From assembly GCA_964417925.1 (NCBI GenBank), contig CAYQJV010000022.1, forward strand, positions 1-24,285: 24,285 nucleotides of DNA, written 5' to 3'. The notes beneath the pieces were generated by a model. The model searched no databases, was not told the DNA's origin, and worked only from the letters and a program-made list of their open reading frames with translations. The first letter of the stretch is position 1. Every line of letters starts with the position of its first letter. The stretch comes from CAYQJV01 sp964417925. Lineage in GTDB: Bacteria; Hydrothermota; Tepidihabitantia; B3-TA06; CAYQJV01. Positions 1 to 7,316 of this stretch are shown in pieces. The position numbers and the translations under genes are program-made.

Positions 1-463
1 TAAGTATTGCCTTTATCTCGGTAGAAAAGTATAATGCATCTTTATCCTGTAGGTAGTATAAAGGTATTCTATTATGAAGGTCAGAAAATATTAAATACCT
101 CTGTCTCTTTTCATCTACCACAATTATGTTGAAACTCCCATCAACAAAGGAAATAAATTTGCATCCATATTTTTTAAAAAGTTTCAATACTATCTCAGCG
201 GGCTTGAAATCTTTATAAAGAGAGTTATCAAAGTATACTTCTCCAACCACAATCACTATAATTTTATCTTTTTTACATACATCCCACTCCCATCCTTTAA
301 AACCGATTTTTATACCCACAGCTCCACAACTAAACTCTACAATTTTAGCCAATCTCTTATCTGTAGGAGTCATAACATTTAGGCTTTTCTTTATCCTTTC
401 TAAAAGTAAATGCATCTTTTTCTTGTTTTGATTTTTTAATACAAACCCTGCGACTCCTGGCAT
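1..463 (-). CDS. Asparagine-synthetase-like protein, N-terminal part (partial)
   Basis: This is the 5' part of a gene that runs off the left edge of the window. The translated N-terminus (MPGVAGFVLKN...) aligns with the class II glutamine amidotransferase (Ntn) domain of AsnB-type synthetases: a G-E-V-Y-F-D-N strand, an F-V-D-G-S-F-N-I motif near residue 100, then I-P-L-Y-Y and F-S-T-E-I-K-A-I-L, matching the family's PLYY and ASE-KALL positions. The family normally begins MCGIAG, where Cys2 is the glutaminase nucleophile; here that residue is Pro, so glutamine hydrolysis is not expected. The synthetase domain lies outside the window. Two in-frame ATGs exist (469 and 463); 463 fits both the family N-terminus and the ribosome binding site. 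The gene overlaps the flippase by 28 bases and is the last visible member of the glycan cluster. Such proteins occur in exopolysaccharide loci, and Cys-less relatives form amides or lactams without glutamine. The acceptor is unknown. Confidence 0.82.
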   Translation of the reverse strand, partial: MPGVAGFVLKNQNKKKMHLLLERIKKSLNVMTPTDKRLAKIVEFSCGAVGIKIGFKGWEWDVCKKDKIIVIVVGEVYFDNSLYKDFKPAEIVLKLFKKYGCKFISFVDGSFNIIVVDEKRQRYLIFSDLHNRIPLYYLQDKDALYFSTEIKAIL

Positions 464-1701
464 ACCCATTTCCTCCTATTTTTAAAAAAGTAAAACAGTA
501 CAAAACACATACTACCCCCATGAGCGAATAACCATGCCCATACTGCTCCTTTTATTCCATAAAATGGAGCAAGAAAGAAAAAAAACACAAGATATAAAAA
601 TACCCATACTACATTTGAACACAGAGTTATCTTTATATTACCCCTGCTATGCAACAGGTTAAGTACAGGAGCATAAAATGCAATTAAAAACGTTGAAACT
701 GCTAACCACTTAATCAAGACTACAGAAGCTGTGTATCCTTTTTGAGTCAAAAGTGAAATTATTTCCTTACCCCAGCTCAGTATAACCATCAAGTAAAAAA
801 ATGCAATCAAGATATAACCAATATAATACCAGAAAAAAAATGTATTTTTAGACTGTTTGCTTCTGTATGTAGCATGGGGAAGCCATACTTTATCAATTGT
901 ATTCAAAATTTGTCTAATTACAGTATCTATTCTCCTGGCGGCTCCTAAGTATGCTATTTCACTATAAGGGACAAACAGAGGCAATATCATTCTGTCAAAT
1001 CCTGTGTAAAAGGGTGCAATTAAAGAGATTGAAAAGGCATATTTCCAGAAACTTCTTATCTGTAAAAAAAGTAGCACAAACTTATCTTTGGAAAAAAACG
1101 GACGAATTTTTGTCAATAGAAAAAAAAGAAAAATAGGGAAAAGATATACTATAAAATAGATAAGGAAAATTATGTTTATGTTTAAATGTTTTCTAAAGAT
1201 ATAAAGAGAGGCTAAAAAAGTTAAAGAACTTATGATATTAATCGTTGAAGCCCATATTATTCTACGCATGCTTATAAGCACTGTCATGAAATATGACCAC
1301 AAGAGATAAGGAGAGTAAAGTAAAAAAAGAAAAGGATTAATCCCTCTGGGTTTTAAAAAAAAGTTAAAAACAATACATGCAATAATAAGATAAAAAGCAA
1401 AGGCTAAAAAAACTCCATACATAATAAGAATATCCCTTTTTTCAATTTCTTCTGCAGACTCAAAAACTGGAATAAAATATGAAAATACTGAAGGGGTTCC
1501 AAGAGAGGTAAAGGAACTGATAAACATAGTGGTTCCTATAATGCTTACATATCTACCGAATTCATGAAGTGATAAAAAATTCGTTAGTATCTTAAGCTGC
1601 AAAAAGAGCGAAACAAAAACAACAAAGTATGAAAAATTCAATAAAACAATATCTGTTGAAATTCTTAGGAAAAAATTTCTTCTATCAATCTTACTTCCCA
1701 A
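436..1701 (-). CDS. Polysaccharide flippase, MOP/Wzx-like
   Basis: A 421-residue, very hydrophobic protein with about 12-14 predicted membrane helices and short basic loops, the layout of the MOP/PST superfamily of lipid-linked oligosaccharide flippases (Wzx/RfbX type). The first helix contains a Gly-less Phe/Leu-rich stretch after a basic N-terminus (MGSKIDRRN). The helix with F-L-S-L-H-E-F-G-R-Y-V at about residues 42-52 resembles the N-terminal helix pair typical of the family. It would move an undecaprenyl- or similar lipid-linked glycan across the cytoplasmic membrane. The start is TTG, placed 5 bases after AGGAGG and overlapping the upstream glycosyltransferase by 37 bases. Its 3' end overlaps the asparagine-synthetase-like gene by 28 bases. 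The C-terminal Cys-Gln-Glu-Ser-Gln tail is encoded in or near that overlap. The substrate cannot be deduced. Confidence 0.85.
   Translation of the reverse strand: MGSKIDRRNFFLRISTDIVLLNFSYFVVFVSLFLQLKILTNFLSLHEFGRYVSIIGTTMFISSFTSLGTPSVFSYFIPVFESAEEIEKRDILIMYGVFLAFAFYLIIACIVFNFFLKPRGINPFLFLLYSPYLLWSYFMTVLISMRRIIWASTINIISSLTFLASLYIFRKHLNINIIFLIYFIVYLFPIFLFFLLTKIRPFFSKDKFVLLFLQIRSFWKYAFSISLIAPFYTGFDRMILPLFVPYSEIAYLGAARRIDTVIRQILNTIDKVWLPHATYRSKQSKNTFFFWYYIGYILIAFFYLMVILSWGKEIISLLTQKGYTASVVLIKWLAVSTFLIAFYAPVLNLLHSRGNIKITLCSNVVWVFLYLVFFFFLAPFYGIKGAVWAWLFAHGGSMCFVLFYFFKNRRKWVCQESQGLY
472..477 (-). promoter_or_regulatory. Ribosome binding site of the asparagine-synthetase-like gene
   Basis: AGGAGG lies 8 bases before the ATG at 463 and only 2 bases before the in-frame ATG at 469. 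Normal spacing therefore selects 463, giving the N-terminus MPGVAG. The site sits inside the 3' end of the flippase gene, so the two genes are probably translated from one message. Confidence 0.7.
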
Positions 1702-2834
1702 TTTACCCTCCTTTCAAAGGGTGGAATCCTTTTTCTCATGCGAGACAACTTCTTTTTCATATCACTCAATTTATTCTTTCTCAATATTCCCTCAATTATT
1801 AAAGGTACTTCTTTTATCCTCTCCTTCGGCACAGCTATTATATATTTCTCTTCAAGGGGAGGTGGAAGTTTTTTATCGATTTTTAATACTACAGGAATTA
1901 CATTATTCACAATGGCTTCTATAACTGGAAGAGTACATGAACTGTATATGGCAAAATGAAGTAAAAAGTCCATCGCAGGATACAAATCTATAACTTGTTT
2001 ATAGGGTATCTTACCTGTCCACAGAATATTATTAGGATATCTTTCTATAAGTTTTTGAATAATATCCCTATCGCTACCATCTCCTATTATTAAAATCTTT
2101 ACTTTCTCTATTCCTAATCTTTTAATAATTTCTGGAATCACATATTTCAAAAAGTGGGTACCTTTCAAAGGACTAAAGTTACCCACATATCCTAAAACCA
2201 CAGCACTTTCAGGAATTTTTAGTAATTTTCTTACTTCTCTACTATTTTTGCAACTTTTCATCCCAGAATGGGGAAGTACTGTATAGTTGTTTATCCCTAT
2301 TCTCCCAAACACATAACAGGGAAATGTCCCATCATCATCTATCACAAAAATTTTGGCAGAAAGATCTTTATAGTGCCTTTCCTCGTAGTGGGTAAAAAAG
2401 TTGACAGGTAAGTCAATGTAAAATCTAAAGTTATTTAATCCATATATTCTTGCCATATAAGGGATATTAAACTTCCTACTTATTATATCCACTGCAAACA
2501 TTGCTTCTCTTCCATAAGCAATTATACCATCAAAAAGTTTTATCTCTATATTGTTGAGCGACTCTACCATTGTTTTTACATTTTTTTTAAAAATAAAAGG
2601 ATGAAGTAATAAACTTACGACTGGCAGAGAAGGTAGAGGTTTAAGTGAAGGCATATTTAACACCCTAAAATTTCCCATTTCAAACTCCTGTTCCTGAGGT
2701 GCTATCCATGTTATTTTATGCCCTCTCTTTAAAAGAGCTTGAATTACAAAGGCAGTAATAGGAGGACCTTTTACATTTTCTACATCCCAGTCCTTACACC
2801 ATCCAGAAACTACAAACAAATTCAGTTTTCTCAT
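1665..2834 (-). CDS. Glycosyltransferase family 4-like protein with an atypical active-site motif
   Basis: A 389-residue cytosolic GT-B-fold enzyme. The N-terminal half has a substrate-binding-like fold (S-G-W-C-K-D-W... G-P-P-I-T-A-F-V-I-Q-A-L-L-K-R-G-H-K-I). The C-terminal half has the GT1/GT4 donor-site signatures L-G-Y-V-G-N-F-S-P-L-K-G near residue 215 and L-I-I-G-D-G-S-D near residue 250. The usual E-x7-E nucleotide-sugar motif is degenerate: the second Glu is present in L-P-V-I-E-A-I, but the position eight residues earlier is Ser, not Glu. It may still be an active transferase, as some GT4 members vary here, or it may have a shifted specificity. The ATG overlaps the preceding gene's TGA in an ATGA junction, so translation is coupled. 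It is the third of three consecutive glycosyltransferases in the cluster. Donor and acceptor are unknown. Confidence 0.8.
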   Translation of the reverse strand: MRKLNLFVVSGWCKDWDVENVKGPPITAFVIQALLKRGHKITWIAPQEQEFEMGNFRVLNMPSLKPLPSLPVVSLLLHPFIFKKNVKTMVESLNNIEIKLFDGIIAYGREAMFAVDIISRKFNIPYMARIYGLNNFRFYIDLPVNFFTHYEERHYKDLSAKIFVIDDDGTFPCYVFGRIGINNYTVLPHSGMKSCKNSREVRKLLKIPESAVVLGYVGNFSPLKGTHFLKYVIPEIIKRLGIEKVKILIIGDGSDRDIIQKLIERYPNNILWTGKIPYKQVIDLYPAMDFLLHFAIYSSCTLPVIEAIVNNVIPVVLKIDKKLPPPLEEKYIIAVPKERIKEVPLIIEGILRKNKLSDMKKKLSRMRKRIPPFERRVNWEVRLIEEIFS

Positions 2835-3979
2835 TCTATTGCCTTTTTAAAAAGGTCTTTCCACCTTCTGGATATCTTTTCTAAAGAGAAATTTTCTTCA
2901 ATTCTCCTTCTACCTTCTATAGATTTGAATCGCCTTTCCCTGGGATGATCAATCAAATAAAGAATGGTTTTCGCAATATCTTCTGCACAATCCTTAGCAA
3001 AAAAACCGACCCTATCAACTACCTCTACCAATCCACCACTCCGAGTAGTAATCACTGGAATTCCACAAGCCATTGCTTCAGCTGCCACTAAACAAAAGGA
3101 CTCCACAATTGAAGGAACCACAACAACATCCGACATCCAATAGAAATACTTTAACTGTTCTCTATCAACAAAACCAAGAAGTCTTATATCATAAGGACTT
3201 TGTTTTATCTCGCCTATAAAGCTTTTATAATAAGATGTTCTATAGTTCCTCCCATACCACACATTTCCAGCAAAAAATACAGTAATATTTTTTGTAAGAT
3301 AAGAAGGAAGATGGTACAAAGCCTGTATAATTAAATGAGGTCTTTTCTCTGGGGAGATTCTACCTACAAAAAAAATAACAAATTTATCTTTTACATTAAA
3401 TCTTGTCCTCATAAATTCTCTCATCTCTACATTGTCCCATACTGGTGAGAACTTTTCCACATCTATAAAATTGTGTATCACCTTAGCATCTTTAAACTTC
3501 ATACAACGCGAAACAAAATAATGCTTTAACCAGTTACTACAAAACACAATATAATCTATATCCTCTATCCTTTTGTTACTCACCCTTTGTATCTTCTTCC
3601 TATCCCATGGAAAAAATATTGTAACTCCTACGGATTTGTATGGATACCTCTCTTTATACCATAAAGCAAGCTCTATGTCCTCGTAAAACAATATAGTATC
3701 CCCTCTTAAATCTTTTAATATTCTTTTTAACCTTTCATTATAAAGCTTTTTATAAAAATGATAAGGCATTCTGTAAAAGGAACTTTCTGGAATCTTTATA
3801 AGAAATGCAGGAATGCTCCAAGCATATTGGGATTTCGGTCTTTTGCCAATAATAAAAAAATTGAATTCTTCATTTAAGTGTTCATAAAGTTCTTTTATCA
3901 TAAAGGAAGTACCCTCCTCCCCTCTTCCTGGTGCAACGTTTACTGGAAGTATATGAACTATTAAAGGCTTGAAGTTCAC
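2831..3979 (-). CDS. Glycosyltransferase family 4
   Basis: A 382-residue GT-B enzyme with the classical family 4 features: an N-terminal acceptor-side domain with a glycine-rich loop (N-V-A-P-G-R-G-E-E-G-T) near residue 18, I-H-N-F-I-D-V-E-K-F-S-P near residue 165, the donor-site motif F-F-V-G-R-I-S-P-E-K-R-P near residue 203, and a complete E-x7-E motif (E-S-F-C-L-V-A-A-E) followed by A-M-A-C-G-I-P-V-I-T-T near residue 315. It is expected to be a retaining transferase adding a hexose or related sugar from a nucleotide donor to a lipid-linked glycan on the cytoplasmic face. The start is GTG, in a GTGA overlap with the stop of the upstream glycosyltransferase; the 3' end makes an ATGA overlap with the next gene. 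The specific linkage is not readable from the sequence. Confidence 0.9.
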   Translation of the reverse strand: MNFKPLIVHILPVNVAPGRGEEGTSFMIKELYEHLNEEFNFFIIGKRPKSQYAWSIPAFLIKIPESSFYRMPYHFYKKLYNERLKRILKDLRGDTILFYEDIELALWYKERYPYKSVGVTIFFPWDRKKIQRVSNKRIEDIDYIVFCSNWLKHYFVSRCMKFKDAKVIHNFIDVEKFSPVWDNVEMREFMRTRFNVKDKFVIFFVGRISPEKRPHLIIQALYHLPSYLTKNITVFFAGNVWYGRNYRTSYYKSFIGEIKQSPYDIRLLGFVDREQLKYFYWMSDVVVVPSIVESFCLVAAEAMACGIPVITTRSGGLVEVVDRVGFFAKDCAEDIAKTILYLIDHPRERRFKSIEGRRRIEENFSLEKISRRWKDLFKKAIE

Positions 3980-5079
3980 TTTAAAAGCTTCCCATACAAT
4001 CTTTGGATTTCTGTAATCATCTTATGAATACTATGATATTTTTTTACAAACTCAGCTCCATTTTTCCCCATTTTTATTCTGAGTTTTACATCATGCATAA
4101 GTTTTCTTAAATCTTTTGCCATGGCTACCACGTCGTGCTCCTGTTCTAAAAAGGCAGTTTTTTTAAACAGTGTAACAAAAGGAATATCTGCATGGTATGT
4201 GGATACTACAGGAATGCCCATTGCCTGAGCTTCTATTATAGTGGTAGGAGCTCCTCCTTCACTATCTCCATCTTTTGCAATACAGCTTGGTTGAAAATAA
4301 ATATCCGCAGTAGATAAAATTTGAAGGTATTTTTCATAGGGAATGTTTCCTAATGTCTTTACAGTATCATATAACTTATTTGCTTTTATAAATTCTTCAA
4401 CCTTTTTCCTCAATGGTCCATCCCCTATTATTAGGAATTCAAAATTTTCTTTATCCTCCTTCAAAATCTTAACAACTTCCAAAGCATCCATTATCCCTTT
4501 CTTCTCTACCAATCTTCCAGCAAATACGATCCTTATTTTCCCTTTATCTTGTTTTTTAAAACACGCAAGTAATCCTTCTACATCCACTCCTATTCTTATT
4601 ATTTCTATTTTTTCTTTTGGACACCCAAGGGCTATAAGTTTTTCCTTCATTGCCGGACCTTCTACTATAAATTTATCTGCATCATTGAATAACTTTTTAT
4701 ATCTTTTACTCCAGATCTTTTTCACTGGAGTTGCAGAGGCATCTCTTCCATAGAAACTTACCACCAATGGAACAGAAGAAAACTCCTTATAAGATACCAC
4801 AATAGCACCTGTCTCCCCAAAATGTGCATGAACGAGTGCTATCTTTTCTTCCTTTATTATCCTTGTTATTTTATATTTAATAAATCCATCACAAAAAAGA
4901 TACATAGATGGTTTTGGCATTTTTATAAATACCTTCCTACATCTGTATTTTTTTGCATTTTCATTCATCCAGAATCCCCCAAGAATCACTTCATATTTCC
5001 TGATATTCTCCACTATCCTTCTTACAAATGTCTCGGTAAGGGAGAAAAAACCAAAATTTATATGTAATATTCTATCCAC
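3976..5079 (-). CDS. Glycosyltransferase family 4, colanic-acid-type (WcaL-like)
   Basis: A 367-residue GT4 enzyme of the subfamily annotated as colanic acid or amylovoran transferases. Signatures are F-F-S-L-T-E-T-F-V at the N-terminus (the S-E-T-F-V motif of the group), H-A-H-F-G-E-T-G-A near residue 84, S-F-Y-G-R-D-A-S, I-R-I-G-V-D-V-E-G, the donor motif F-A-G-R-L-V-E-K-K-G near residue 185, and D-G-D-S-E-G-G-A-P-T-T-I-I-E-A-Q-A-M-G-I-P-V-V, which carries the two acidic donor-site residues. It would extend a surface polysaccharide repeat unit. The start is GTG, just after AAAGGA, overlapping the upstream FemAB-like gene by 8 bases. It is the first of the three transferases in transcription order. 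The sugar specificity is unknown. Confidence 0.9.
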   Translation of the reverse strand: MDRILHINFGFFSLTETFVRRIVENIRKYEVILGGFWMNENAKKYRCRKVFIKMPKPSMYLFCDGFIKYKITRIIKEEKIALVHAHFGETGAIVVSYKEFSSVPLVVSFYGRDASATPVKKIWSKRYKKLFNDADKFIVEGPAMKEKLIALGCPKEKIEIIRIGVDVEGLLACFKKQDKGKIRIVFAGRLVEKKGIMDALEVVKILKEDKENFEFLIIGDGPLRKKVEEFIKANKLYDTVKTLGNIPYEKYLQILSTADIYFQPSCIAKDGDSEGGAPTTIIEAQAMGIPVVSTYHADIPFVTLFKKTAFLEQEHDVVAMAKDLRKLMHDVKLRIKMGKNGAEFVKKYHSIHKMITEIQRLYGKLLK

Positions 5080-6019
5080 CTTTTATCCTTTGAATCTTTA
5101 AAGCAATATTCAGTATTTTACTACTTCCTTGATAAGTCTTTACAGACATGGGAAAGGTTCCAAAACCCTTTTTAAATATCTCCACACTCTTATGTCTACC
5201 ACTCGGCAAAAAATCATAGAAACGATAATGGTTCCTTACAGCATCTAAAATACTACACCAACAGATCAAGTGATTCGCTGGTAGATGTGCATAACGCAAA
5301 TTCCGTGCAGCATGAAGATAATAAACAGTATCCTTAAAATATCCCAACAACGCCCCAGCAATTACTTTCTCTCTATACACTGCAATCCATAATTTCACAA
5401 TCCCTTTTTTTAAAAGGATTTTTAATTTCTCAAAAAAGAGAGGGGTATAAAGGTTATACCTCTTAGTTTCTCTTACAAATGAAAGGTACATCCTTTCGTA
5501 TGTATTCACTTCTTGAATCCCTGCTTCTTTAACATAAATCTCTTTTTGAGCCTTTCTTATTGCATGTTTATGCCCCTTTGAAAACTTCACCATTCCTTTT
5601 TCTTCAACTTCTTTTAACTCCTTGATGTAAGTGGTGGTTTCTGAAAAAACTCTCCTTAACCTTAATTCCTTTCCAGGAGGAAAGGTTATAAGTAAATTAC
5701 CTTTAAAAAAGGTATCAATATCCCTCAGCATCTCTTCATATGCATTTTCATCCATTTCTCCATCTGCAATAGGCCCCCCATAAATCCCTATTGGAATGGA
5801 TTCATACACACTCCAGAATCCCTTTAAAATTCTTGTCTTTGCATATGGAAAAAGGATGTAAAGAGTTTTATACTTTAAAATCAAGGGAGGGTAAACAGTA
5901 ACACCTTTAACTCCTTTTAAAAGTTCAAACCAATAAGGAGTATGAAAAAAGGTGGCATCGGGGGAATTCTCAACTATTTTCTTCCATAAGTCCAAAGAAT
6001 ATTTAACTTCACTGAGCAT
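5072..6019 (-). CDS. FemAB/GNAT-like acyl- or aminoacyltransferase
   Basis: A 315-residue protein with the tandem GNAT architecture of the FemAB/BioF2-like family. Near the N-terminus S-P-D-A-T-F-F-H-T-P-Y-W-F-E-L-L is the typical opening of these proteins. The middle K-G-H-K-H-A-I-R-K-A-Q-K-E helix precedes the second domain, as in FemX/lipid II aminoacyltransferases. The C-terminal half has G-A-L-L-G-Y-F, Y-L-H-A-A-R-N, and Y-D-F-L-P-S-G-R followed by F-K-K-G-F-G-T, matching the family's Y-D-F-G-G and F-K-x-G-F-G core. Relatives in exopolysaccharide clusters are thought to attach an acyl or amino-acid group to an amino sugar. That fits its position directly after a sugar aminotransferase (11-base overlap) and before the glycosyltransferases (8-base overlap). 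No peptidoglycan bridge role can be inferred. Start ATG. The donor is unknown. Confidence 0.78.
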   Translation of the reverse strand: MLSEVKYSLDLWKKIVENSPDATFFHTPYWFELLKGVKGVTVYPPLILKYKTLYILFPYAKTRILKGFWSVYESIPIGIYGGPIADGEMDENAYEEMLRDIDTFFKGNLLITFPPGKELRLRRVFSETTTYIKELKEVEEKGMVKFSKGHKHAIRKAQKEIYVKEAGIQEVNTYERMYLSFVRETKRYNLYTPLFFEKLKILLKKGIVKLWIAVYREKVIAGALLGYFKDTVYYLHAARNLRYAHLPANHLICWCSILDAVRNHYRFYDFLPSGRHKSVEIFKKGFGTFPMSVKTYQGSSKILNIALKIQRIKGG

Positions 6020-7208
6020 AGTAATAGACTATTTTCTCAACCGCTTTTATCACATCCCTTACATCCTTCTCCTCCATCCAAGGACTTAAAGGAAGAGAAA
6101 CAATTCTTTCCCCAATGTATGTAGCGTGTGGGAAATCTTCTTTTTGAAAACCAAAGTTTTCTTTATAGAATTTATGCATATGTAAAGGAACAAAATGAAT
6201 TCCTGTACCTATATTTTCTCTTTTCATTGCTTCAATAAAATCATTTCTTTTTATTTTTAATCTCTCAATATTTAAAAGAATCGTATATAGATGTCGTGCA
6301 TGAACCACATATGAAGGTAAGTTTTTATGAAATGGTTTTACATAAGGATTATCTTTAAATGCCTCATCGTACAGCTTCCATAATCTTACTCTTTTCTTTA
6401 AATTTTTTTCAATCCTTTTTAACTGATGGATTCCTAAGGAAGCCTGAATATCGGTCATGTTCATTTTGTACCCTGCATAAAGAGTATCGTAAAACATAAA
6501 TTCTTCTGCATTATATCTTTTCCATGCATGTCTTGATATTCCATGCATTCTCTTCATTTTTATCTCTTCTGCCCATTCTGCATTATCGGTCGTAACCATT
6601 CCTCCCTCTGCGGTTGTTAGATTCTTAGTTGCATAAAAGCTAAAACTGGAAAGATGGGCTGTAGTTCCTATTTTTTTATTCTTATACCAGGCTTCTATTG
6701 CATGAGCAGCATCCTCTATTAAATAGATATTTTTATTTTTTAACACTTTTTTTATCTCCTCAATATCACATGGCATACCTGCGAAATGAACAATTATCAC
6801 TGCTTTGGTTCTTGAAGTAAGTTTTTTCTCTATCTCCTCTGCGGTTATATTTCCCGTATATACATCTACATCACAAAAAACAGGTCTAGCTTTGTGATGA
6901 ATAACTACATTAGCAGTAGCAGGAAAGGTAAAAATGGGCACAATCACTTCATCTCCTTCTTTAATTTTTATTACCTCAAGGGATAAAAAAAGTCCTGCGG
7001 TACAGGAATTGAGCGCCACAGCATACCTTGTACCTATGTATCTTCTAAACTCTTCCTCAAATCTCTCAACTTTTGGCCCATGCCCTATCCATCCGGATTT
7101 CAAAGTATGTAGCACCTCTTTTATTTCATCCCTTCTTATGTCTGGCTTTCCAAAAACTAAGAAACTGTCTCTTACCGGTTTTCCACCTTCTATTGCTGGT
7201 TTTACCAC
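6009..7208 (-). CDS. DegT/DnrJ/EryC1/StrS-family sugar aminotransferase
   Basis: A 399-residue PLP-dependent enzyme expected to transaminate a nucleotide-linked keto-sugar, with glutamate as the usual amino donor. Visible signatures are G-W-I-G-H-G-P-K-V-E-R-F-E-E (about 39-52), the phosphate-binding N-S-C-T-A-G (67-72), P-I-F-T-F-P-A-T-A-N (91-100), E-D-A-A-H-A with the cofactor Asp166, and S-F-Y-A-T-K-N with the Schiff-base Lys195, followed by E-G-G-M-V-T-T. Length is normal. It is the first gene of the minus-strand glycan cluster. The only possible in-frame start is GTG at 7208, because an in-frame TGA occurs 15 bases upstream with no other initiator between; no convincing ribosome binding site precedes it. 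A promoter ends 5 bases before the GTG, so the message may be leaderless. The exact sugar product is unknown. Confidence 0.93.
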   Translation of the reverse strand: MVKPAIEGGKPVRDSFLVFGKPDIRRDEIKEVLHTLKSGWIGHGPKVERFEEEFRRYIGTRYAVALNSCTAGLFLSLEVIKIKEGDEVIVPIFTFPATANVVIHHKARPVFCDVDVYTGNITAEEIEKKLTSRTKAVIIVHFAGMPCDIEEIKKVLKNKNIYLIEDAAHAIEAWYKNKKIGTTAHLSSFSFYATKNLTTAEGGMVTTDNAEWAEEIKMKRMHGISRHAWKRYNAEEFMFYDTLYAGYKMNMTDIQASLGIHQLKRIEKNLKKRVRLWKLYDEAFKDNPYVKPFHKNLPSYVVHARHLYTILLNIERLKIKRNDFIEAMKRENIGTGIHFVPLHMHKFYKENFGFQKEDFPHATYIGERIVSLPLSPWMEEKDVRDVIKAVEKIVYYYAQ

Positions 7209-7213
7209 ATTAA

Positions 7214-7241
7214 ATTTTACTCAAAGCAGTAAGTAAGTCAA
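7214..7241 (-). promoter_or_regulatory. Predicted sigma-70 promoter of the glycan cluster
   Basis: On the minus strand TTGACT (7241-7236) and TAAAAT (7219-7214) are separated by 16 bases, a good -35/-10 pair. The -10 box ends 5 bases before the GTG of the aminotransferase, so the expected +1 falls on or beside the start codon. No other intergenic space exists for this seven-gene run. The transcription start is inferred, not shown. Confidence 0.55.
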
Positions 7242-7281
7242 AATAAAACTTCTATTATGTAAACTACCAGCATGAATTTTC

Positions 7282-7309
7282 TTGACAGGTGAATTTAACG
7301 TGATATAAT
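7282..7309 (+). promoter_or_regulatory. Consensus sigma-70 promoter of the V/A-ATPase genes
   Basis: TTGACA at 7282-7287 and TATAAT at 7304-7309 both match consensus exactly, spaced by 16 bases, with TG at 7301-7302 forming an extended -10. The -10 ends 7 bases before the ATG of the first ATPase gene. The expected transcript therefore begins at or one to two bases before the start codon, leaving no room for a ribosome binding site. This is among the strongest-looking promoters in the window. Confidence 0.8.
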
Positions 7310-7316
7310 TAATTCC

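Noticed and set aside
461..469. Start of the asparagine-synthetase-like gene at ATG 469
   Set aside because: It would be only 2 bases from AGGAGG; ATG 463 has 8-base spacing and the family N-terminus.
4343..4753. Plus-strand open frame antisense to a GT4 gene
   Set aside because: Its composition (Ser, Ile, Phe) is that of a shadow of an AT-rich coding strand; no recognisable motif or initiation signal.
3976..5079. Apparent one-residue expansion of E-x7-E in the WcaL-like transferase
   Set aside because: The E-G-G-A-P-T-T-I-I-E-A-Q form is, as I recall, common in this subfamily, so it is not a lesion.
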